In this document: positions 1 through 4,103 of the stretch, in pieces | Layout of the letters: each line of letters opens with the position of its first letter | How positions within the stretch are numbered: the first letter of the stretch is position 1 | From: Methanobacteriota archaeon | Lineage (GTDB): Archaea; Thermoplasmatota; Thermoplasmata; RBG-16-68-12 | Assembly (NCBI GenBank): GCA_005878995.1 | Contig: VBME01000160.1 | Span: 1-13,912, forward strand | DNA: 13,912 nt | Direction: 5' to 3' | Notes under the pieces: generated by a model | What the model was told of the DNA's origin: nothing | Seen by the model: only the letters and a program-made list of their open reading frames with translations | The model's database searches: none | Program-made: the position numbers and the translations under genes

Positions 1-385
1 GACGAGTGCCGGCATCCCGGATGCATTCCTGTTGCGGTACGACGTCAACGGCACGCTTCTGGGGGTCCGCCAGTTCGGCACGTCCCGGTTCGACAAAGGG
101 GACGGCATCGCGGTGGGTGTGTCCGGAGTCTACGTCGCCGGCGAGACGAGTGGATCCTTCCCGGGAGCGACGAACGCGGGCGGCCTCGACGCCTTTCTGG
201 TCTCCCTCACCGAACCGCCGCCGCCTCCGGTTCCACCCGGGCTTCTGCACGATGCGGTCTTGTTCGTCGCCGTCCTTGCGGGCGTCGGAATCTTGGTCGC
301 CACGCTCGCGGTGATTTCCCTCCGAGGACAGCGAAAGCGCGGCAAGGTCCAAGATCCGCCAAGGGCCCCACCGCCGGTGGGATGA
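1..385 (+). CDS. C-terminal part of SBBP-repeat surface protein, membrane anchored (5' partial)
   Basis: The open frame runs in from the left edge (first full codon at 2) and ends at TGA 383-385, so only the C-terminus is visible. It carries a typical SBBP-type (beta-propeller) repeat: a D-A-F-L-L-R-Y-D segment, then G-T-S-R-F-D-K-G-D-G-I-A-V, a V-Y-V-A-G-E-T-S-G strand and a closing D-A-F-L-V-S-L that starts the next unit. A proline-rich linker (P-P-P-P-P-V-P-P) follows, then one membrane helix of about 22 residues (V-L-F-V-A-V-L-A-G-V-G-I-L-V-A-T-L-A-V-I-S-L) and an R/K-rich cytoplasmic tail. The likely topology is an extracellular propeller held by a C-terminal anchor. SBBP proteins are surface proteins without a fixed enzymatic role; the function here is unknown. 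The same linker-helix-basic-tail arrangement ends the phosphoesterase at 7870-10404. Confidence 0.8.
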   Translation, partial: TSAGIPDAFLLRYDVNGTLLGVRQFGTSRFDKGDGIAVGVSGVYVAGETSGSFPGATNAGGLDAFLVSLTEPPPPPVPPGLLHDAVLFVAVLAGVGILVATLAVISLRGQRKRGKVQDPPRAPPPVG

Positions 386-402
386 ACGGCTCGATGAACG
401 GG

Positions 403-420
403 CCGAAGCCGGGACTTCGG
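403..420 (+). terminator. Hairpin after the SBBP gene, possible terminator
   Basis: There is a perfect inverted repeat CCGAAG / CTTCGG with a six-base spacer, starting 18 bases after the stop codon at 385. No T-run follows, so a classical intrinsic terminator is not shown. It may be an RNA 3' end structure or chance in GC-rich DNA. Confidence 0.3.
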
Positions 421-529
421 GAACCTCTCGCGGAAAAACGGTTGCCCCCCGACCCGAGGCCTCGAGGGACGGGTTCGAAAACGAGAAATCGGACGTCTCC
501 TTCTCGGAGCGGAGGACCGGACCGAGCCC

Positions 530-534
530 GGAGG
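530..534 (+). promoter_or_regulatory. Shine-Dalgarno site deciding the QOR start
   Basis: GGAGG is followed by eight bases and then ATG 543. This favours 543 over the family-like internal ATG at 594, which has no such motif. A seven-base segment CGTCTCC at 494-500 could pair with GGAGACG at 534-540, next to and partly overlapping this site. Confidence 0.5.
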
Positions 535-542
535 GAGACGCC

Positions 543-1562
543 ATGGCGAAGCGAGTCGGGGCAGGTGCACGACAATCAACGATCCCACCAACGATGAAGG
601 CCGCCGCGATCGATCGGTTCGGCCCGCCGTCCGTACTCACGACCCATCGCCTCCCCGTCCCCAAGCCCGGCCCTCACGAGGTCCTCATCGCCCTCCATGC
701 GGCCGGCGTCGGCTCTTGGGACGGGCTCGTGCGGGATGGGTCGTGGCGGCCGTGGGGACAGAAGGCCCCGTTCCCGATCATCCCGGGCACCGACGGCGCC
801 GGCATTGTCGTCTCGACCGGAGCCAATGTCAGAAAGGTGCAAGTCGGAGATCGGGTGTGGGCATGCCACTATTCGAATCCGAAGGGCGGGTTCTACGCGG
901 AGTACATCGCCGTGGACGCGGGCAGCGTCGGCCGCGTGCCGGAACACCTCAACCTCCTGGAGGCGGGGGCCGCGCCGACGACGGGATTGACCGCCCTCCA
1001 GGGGATCGACGGTGCGCTGAAGCTGAATCGTGGAGAGAGCGTCTTGATCGTCGGGGCATCCGGGGGAGTTGGCACCCTCGCCGTGCAGTTCGCGAAGCTT
1101 CGAGGCGCGCGTGTGATCGGTACGGCCTCCAACCCGGAAGCCGCCGCGCTCGTCCGCGGTCTCGGGGCCGAGGCGGTGATCGATGCCCGCAGCCCGGACA
1201 GCGTCCGCCGGTTGAAGGAGCTCGCCCCGGACGGGCTCGATGCGGTGTTCGCCCTCGCAGGCGGGGACGGGCTGGAGCGAGGCATCGACTTCGTTCGCAT
1301 GAACGGCCGCGTCGCCTACCCGAACGGAGTCGAGCCGGTGCCGCGTCGACGCCCGAACCTCCGACTCCTCGCGTACGACGGCGAGTACGGTCCCACGGAA
1401 TTCGCGGCGCTCGCGCGCGCGGCGGTGGAGGCTCGTCTCCAAGTCCCCATTGCCGCCGAGTATCCGCTCGATCAGGCCTCGTTAGCTCACACCCGGGTCG
1501 TGCAAGGTCGCCTTCTGGGCCGGATCGCCCTGCGGATTGGGGAGGAAGGAGGAGGCGAGTGA
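543..1562 (+). CDS. Zinc-free MDR oxidoreductase, quinone oxidoreductase (QOR)-like
   Basis: This is a medium-chain dehydrogenase/reductase of the NADPH:quinone oxidoreductase type, a soluble enzyme that reduces quinones or enones with NAD(P)H. Counting from ATG 543, the GroES-like N-terminal domain has G-V-G-S-W-D (55-60) and P-G-T-D-G-A-G (81-87). The Rossmann domain has the nucleotide-binding loop G-A-S-G-G-V-G (171-177). The cysteine-rich structural zinc loop of alcohol dehydrogenases is absent, as usual for QOR members. Length is 339 residues, or 322 from the internal ATG at 594, where family homology begins (M-K-A-A-A-I). A good GGAGG ribosome site supports 543, giving a 17-residue basic N-terminal extension; both starts remain possible. 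The gene stands alone, with a convergent pseudogene 15 bases downstream. The substrate cannot be predicted. Confidence 0.88.
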   Translation: MAKRVGAGARQSTIPPTMKAAAIDRFGPPSVLTTHRLPVPKPGPHEVLIALHAAGVGSWDGLVRDGSWRPWGQKAPFPIIPGTDGAGIVVSTGANVRKVQVGDRVWACHYSNPKGGFYAEYIAVDAGSVGRVPEHLNLLEAGAAPTTGLTALQGIDGALKLNRGESVLIVGASGGVGTLAVQFAKLRGARVIGTASNPEAAALVRGLGAEAVIDARSPDSVRRLKELAPDGLDAVFALAGGDGLERGIDFVRMNGRVAYPNGVEPVPRRRPNLRLLAYDGEYGPTEFAALARAAVEARLQVPIAAEYPLDQASLAHTRVVQGRLLGRIALRIGEEGGGE

Positions 1563-1577
1563 AACCGGCTAGGGCGC

Positions 1578-1892
1578 TCACGTCACGCGCACGTACAGGT
1601 GGAGTTCCCGGTACGCGCTCGAGAAGTCACCGTCCTTGAAGAGGAGGAGCCGGACCTTCCAGAGGCCCGTGTAGTTGATCTGGAACGTGTAGGGCCGGGT
1701 CCAGTTCCGGCCGTCGGCCAGGGTGACGTTGAACGTGGACCAGGTCGTTCGGTTGACCTCGAAGGGCTCATTGTATCCCGACGTGGCGTTGTAGACGAGC
1801 TGCACGCCGACGAGGTCCACTCGGATCGGGCAGTTGACCGTCTCGGACTCGTAGTTCACCGCGTTGATGATGACGCTCCTGCCGACGGTGCC
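1578..1892 (-). pseudogene. C-terminal fragment of a DUF1616 protein
   Basis: On the minus strand about 100 codons ending at TGA 1578-1580 resemble the C-terminal extracellular domain of archaeal DUF1616 membrane proteins. Visible are a V-I-I-N-A-V-N-Y-E-S-E-T-V start, V-N-R-T-T-W-S-T-F-N-V-T-L, W-T-R-P-Y-T-F, and the ending L-W-K-V-R-L-L-L-F-K-D-G-D followed by Y-R-E-L-H-L-Y-V-R-V. Intact family members have N-terminal membrane helices and a conserved domain before this region; here they are absent. The frame stays open to an ATG at 2192, but that part is antisense to the membrane protein gene at 1987 and looks like shadow. No plausible start is seen just before the homologous part. I read it as a truncated remnant left by deletion or rearrangement. 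The family match is from memory of the motifs, not a search. Confidence 0.65.
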
Positions 1893-1914
1893 GGCACTCG
1901 CGCCACAGCTGCGA

Positions 1915-1936
1915 CCCGCTCGAATTAAATAGCGGG
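1915..1936 (+). promoter_or_regulatory. TATA-like box inside a palindrome
   Basis: The AT-rich core CGAATTAAAT (1921-1930) is flanked by a perfect CCCGCT / AGCGGG inverted repeat. An archaeal TATA box here would place transcription start near 1953-1957, ahead of GTG 1987. The surrounding symmetry would suit an operator where a repressor competes with TBP. The core reads as AT-rich on both strands, so a promoter towards the DUF1616 fragment is also possible. Confidence 0.4.
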
Positions 1937-1986
1937 CTTGAGCTAGCGCTCCTGGGGGAGTCGACCTGTCTCTTCGATCAGCGACA

Positions 1987-2718
1987 GTGAATTTTGTTTT
2001 TGTTGCCCTCTTGGGCCTCGTAGCAATTCTCGCGCGTGCGGTGGCGGTCACCACTCGGGGGCCTTGGTTCTCTGCGGAAGTTTCCATCCAAGTGTATTCG
2101 GTCACGATGCTTGGGAGCGTGTTTCTCGGCCTTGCTCTGGTGGCCCTCGCCTCGTTCCGCGCGGCCCACCTTGACGAATTGATGCTGTCCATGGAAATCC
2201 GGACCTCCGTGCTGGCTCAGGTGACCGGCATCGACCTTCGAACGAAGGGAGACGATCACCGAACCTCGCTCCCGACGGCAACGATTGGCCTCGACGATGT
2301 CCTTGACGGCCTCGAGTCTTTAGCAGACGGCGGGTCACGCACGATGCGGCTTGCGCACGACACCGTGGTGCAAGTTCCAGAGGTCAGCGTCCCGGTTGGT
2401 CGGCGTTCCGTCGCCGACATCCAGCGAGACATGGTAACCCGTTATCAGAGCTTGGAGTCCGCCCGGAATCGTGTCTGGACTTCCGTGTTGGGTCCTCTCA
2501 TCGTTTCCCTCTGGTTCCTGGCCGGCGCGGCCGCGATGCTCCCTGGGGCAGCCGGGTTCGCGCAGACGAACTTCCAGCTGAACACGATGCTCGTGTTGTT
2601 CCTTGCGTACGGTTGGCTGCTCCTCCTCTCGTGGGCGGTCGCGAGCGTCGTCATGCTTCCGTCAGCTTCGCTCCAACGTCGAGTGTTCCGGCCGAGACTG
2701 TGGGAGAAGGTGGAGTAG
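1987..2718 (+). CDS. Four-helix membrane protein of unknown function
   Basis: I do not recognise a family. The 243-residue product has two N-terminal membrane helices (about 3-21 and 36-58), a central hydrophilic region of about 105 residues (59-164), and two C-terminal helices (about 166-187 and 199-224), followed by a basic tail. The central region contains charged, partly helical stretches (S-V-A-D-I-Q-R-D-M-V, then S-L-E-S-A-R-N-R-V-W) and ends at the third helix. With an even number of helices, both ends and the central region should be on the same side, probably the cytoplasm, given R and K at the C-terminus. The start is GTG 1987; an in-frame stop at 1939-1941 limits extension and no other good start lies between. 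A TATA-like box at about 1923-1930 precedes it. It lies upstream of a roadblock protein and a regulator, but with its own gap, so an operon is not certain. Confidence 0.75.
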   Translation: MNFVFVALLGLVAILARAVAVTTRGPWFSAEVSIQVYSVTMLGSVFLGLALVALASFRAAHLDELMLSMEIRTSVLAQVTGIDLRTKGDDHRTSLPTATIGLDDVLDGLESLADGGSRTMRLAHDTVVQVPEVSVPVGRRSVADIQRDMVTRYQSLESARNRVWTSVLGPLIVSLWFLAGAAAMLPGAAGFAQTNFQLNTMLVLFLAYGWLLLLSWAVASVVMLPSASLQRRVFRPRLWEKVE

Positions 2719-2785
2719 CCGGCTGCTCAGAAACTGGCGTTTACCCGGCATCAAGGATCCATCCGTGGGCGACATTTCCGCATGA

Positions 2786-2793
2786 TTTTTATG
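2786..2793 (+). promoter_or_regulatory. TATA-like box upstream of the roadblock gene
   Basis: TTTTTATG stands out in GC-rich surroundings. With usual archaeal spacing the transcript would begin near 2814-2818, just before the open roadblock frame at 2820. This supports translation starting well upstream of TTG 2889. Confidence 0.4.
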
Positions 2794-2819
2794 CTTGAAC
2801 AACGTCCATATCGTCCTGA

Positions 2820-2888
2820 GTTTGGGAGTGGGGGTTCACTACGCGCGAGTCGGCCGAGATTCCGTCCGCTCTTCTCTCGGCCGTCGAC
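2820..2888 (+). other. In-frame upstream extension of the roadblock gene without ATG/GTG/TTG
   Basis: This stretch is in frame with the roadblock gene and begins right after TGA 2817-2819. It encodes the missing first helix but contains no ATG, GTG or TTG. GGGAG (2824-2828) and GGGGG (2830-2834) precede ACG 2841, which continues R-E-S-A-E-I-P-S-A-L-L. TTG 2822 and GTG 2828 are in another frame and would need a shift to join, possibly at the run of five G. Confidence 0.5.
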
Positions 2889-3260
2889 TTGACCGGGCCG
2901 ATCGACGGCGTCCTGCTCATCAAGAGGACCGGGGTGTCTCTTGCGGCTTGGGCGAAGAAGCCCGTAGCGTTCGATGTCATCACGGTCATGAGCGCGACCT
3001 TGCTCGGCTCCGTCGACATGATCGTGCAAAGCTTGGGTGGCCCCAGCCCTCAGACGATGCTCGTCGACGTCGAGGGACGCCGGATCTTCGCGACGAAGGT
3101 CGATTCCCAGCTCGCCCTCGTTCTGCTATCGGTACGAGGCGTCGGGGAGTCGTTCCTTCGCCAAGAAGCGCAGCGCCTGATCGCCAAAATTTCCGCGACG
3201 AAGGCGAATCAGCGGCATAAGCGGAGTGAAAAGGCTTCGCCGACCCGGTCCGTCCGTTAG
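2889..3260 (+). CDS. Roadblock/LC7-domain protein, N-terminus unresolved
   Basis: The product resembles archaeal roadblock/LC7 proteins, small alpha-beta domains that often partner with or regulate small GTPases. The fold is suggested by the strand I-D-G-V-L-L-I-K-R-T-G-V-S-L-A, the long helix region I-T-V-M-S-A-T-L-L-G-S-V-D-M-I-V, the hairpin T-M-L-V-D-V-E-G-R-R-I-F-A, L-A-L-V-L-L-S-V-R, and a C-terminal helix E-A-Q-R-L-I-A-K-I with a basic tail. TTG 2889 is the only usual start codon in frame, yet it would remove the first helix of the domain. The same frame is open back to 2820 and encodes a fitting helix (A-E-I-P-S-A-L-L-S-A-V-D-L), so the true protein is probably longer by 16-23 residues. 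The start must then be non-canonical (ACG 2841 is one candidate) or reached through a frameshift. No GTPase gene lies next to it in this window. Confidence 0.72.
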   Translation: MTGPIDGVLLIKRTGVSLAAWAKKPVAFDVITVMSATLLGSVDMIVQSLGGPSPQTMLVDVEGRRIFATKVDSQLALVLLSVRGVGESFLRQEAQRLIAKISATKANQRHKRSEKASPTRSVR

Positions 3261-3404
3261 GGAGTGGCGTAAGGCGCCCAACCCGCAGTTCCCGTCGCGG
3301 ATTGATTTCGAGTAGGGTGATGGTTGATATGGGGGAGCTCTCATACCCTCCATCGGGTTCCTCGTTTTTGAACGGGAAAGGTCAGAACGAACTCTGATTC
3401 GAAC

Positions 3405-3427
3405 CGTCGCCACCGGGGGAGGCGACG
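3405..3427 (+). promoter_or_regulatory. Stem-loop in front of the regulator gene
   Basis: CGTCGCC (3405-3411) and GGCGACG (3421-3427) form a perfect seven-base inverted repeat with a nine-base spacer. It ends three bases before the AGGAG Shine-Dalgarno motif at 3431-3435 that serves ATG 3446. It could be an RNA hairpin tuning translation or a DNA operator, perhaps autoregulatory. Confidence 0.4.
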
Positions 3428-3445
3428 CGAAGGAGCGCAGCTCGA

Positions 3446-3907
3446 ATGATGGTGAATCGCGGGATGGGAGGAGACGGCCTCGACCATCCGACCCGCCGTC
3501 GCATCTACCGACATTTGCTGATGCTTCCGGGGGACCACTTCCGGTCGATTGCGCGGTTGCTCAAGCTCGGACACGGAACCGTGATTCACCACATTGAAGT
3601 CCTCACCCGCGCGGGACTCATTGCGAGCGAGAGCGCGAACGGACGCGTTCGATACTATCCGAAAGGCGTCGACTCGGAGTCGGAGCGCAATCAGCTCTTC
3701 ACGAAGCATTGGAACTACCGGGACCTCCGACTTCGGATCCTGTTTGTCCTGAGGCGGACGGGCGGCGGCCGGCCGGGCGAAATCGCTCGGCTGCTCGGGA
3801 TTAGTCGACAGCTGGTTGGATATCATCTCGCACGGCTGAAGGAGATGGGGCTCGTCGATTGGGAGAAGGGCCGCTATCGGGCCCGAACCGGCGGCGAGAC
3901 CCACTGA
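3446..3907 (+). CDS. Double winged-helix transcriptional regulator
   Basis: This 153-residue protein is a DNA-binding regulator made of two winged-helix domains, an architecture common in Euryarchaeota and Thermoplasmatota. Domain 1 (about 11-74) has H-P-T-R-R-R-I-Y at the first helix, the F-R-S-I-A-R-L-L helix, a recognition helix around G-T-V-I-H-H-I-E-V-L (44-53) and a wing R-V-R-Y-Y-P-K-G (67-74). Domain 2 (about 91-147) has R-P-G-E-I-A-R-L-L-G-I-S, a recognition helix R-Q-L-V-G-Y-H-L-A-R-L-K-E-M-G-L (121-136) and a short wing G-R-Y-R-A. There is no ligand-binding or membrane domain. The start ATG 3446 is followed by a second ATG and has AGGAG ten bases upstream. The target genes are unknown; the neighbouring secreted phosphoesterase or the roadblock gene are the nearest candidates. 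Confidence 0.88.
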   Translation: MMVNRGMGGDGLDHPTRRRIYRHLLMLPGDHFRSIARLLKLGHGTVIHHIEVLTRAGLIASESANGRVRYYPKGVDSESERNQLFTKHWNYRDLRLRILFVLRRTGGGRPGEIARLLGISRQLVGYHLARLKEMGLVDWEKGRYRARTGGETH

Positions 3908-3919
3908 AGCGCATGAATT

Positions 3920-3932
3920 GGGGCGCAGCCCC
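3920..3932 (+). terminator. Short GC hairpin after the regulator gene
   Basis: GGGGC-GCA-GCCCC lies 13 bases after the stop at 3907, followed further on by a pyrimidine-rich GTTCTTCT (3950-3957). It could mark the transcript end, but with a five-base stem and no U-run support is weak. Confidence 0.25.
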
Positions 3933-3994
3933 GGCTCGTCCCGACTCGGCGTTCTTCTGGTACGGATTTTGACGCCTGCGAGGCAAGTGAGATA

Positions 3995-4103
3995 GGGAGC
4001 CGCCATATTCTCGGGGCAGCGGAGGGGACGGTTTACGAAACGAGGTTTCTCGATTGCCCTAGTCATCACAGCGGTTCTCACCGTCACCGCGATTCCTCTT
4101 GCG
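3995..4103 (+). other. Ribosome site, probable ATA start and signal peptide of the phosphoesterase
   Basis: The frame of the gene at 4104 is open back to 3996 (TAG at 3993-3995). Read from ATA 4005 it gives a textbook signal peptide: a basic n-region (R-R-G-R-F-T-K-R), a hydrophobic core (F-S-I-A-L-V-I-T-A-V-L-T-V-T-A-I-P-L-A-M-L) and a small-residue region before the mature enzyme. GGGAG at 3995-3999 is five bases before ATA 4005, ideal spacing for initiation there. No ATG, GTG or TTG exists in frame before 4104. The coding reading of this stretch is strong; ATA as initiator is inferred. Confidence 0.6.

Noticed and set aside
381..401. Direct repeat GATGAACGG twice with a three-base spacer
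   Set aside because: It is too short and isolated to support an iteron, attachment site or regulator-binding array.
1893..2192. N-terminal extension of the DUF1616 fragment to ATG 2192
   Set aside because: Its sequence is antisense to the start of the membrane protein gene and has no membrane helices or DUF1616 features.
2795..3220. Plus-strand frame starting at TTG 2795, overlapping the roadblock gene
   Set aside because: Beyond about 2835 it is an Arg-rich shadow of the roadblock frame. Only its first codons could matter, if a frameshift joins it to the roadblock gene.
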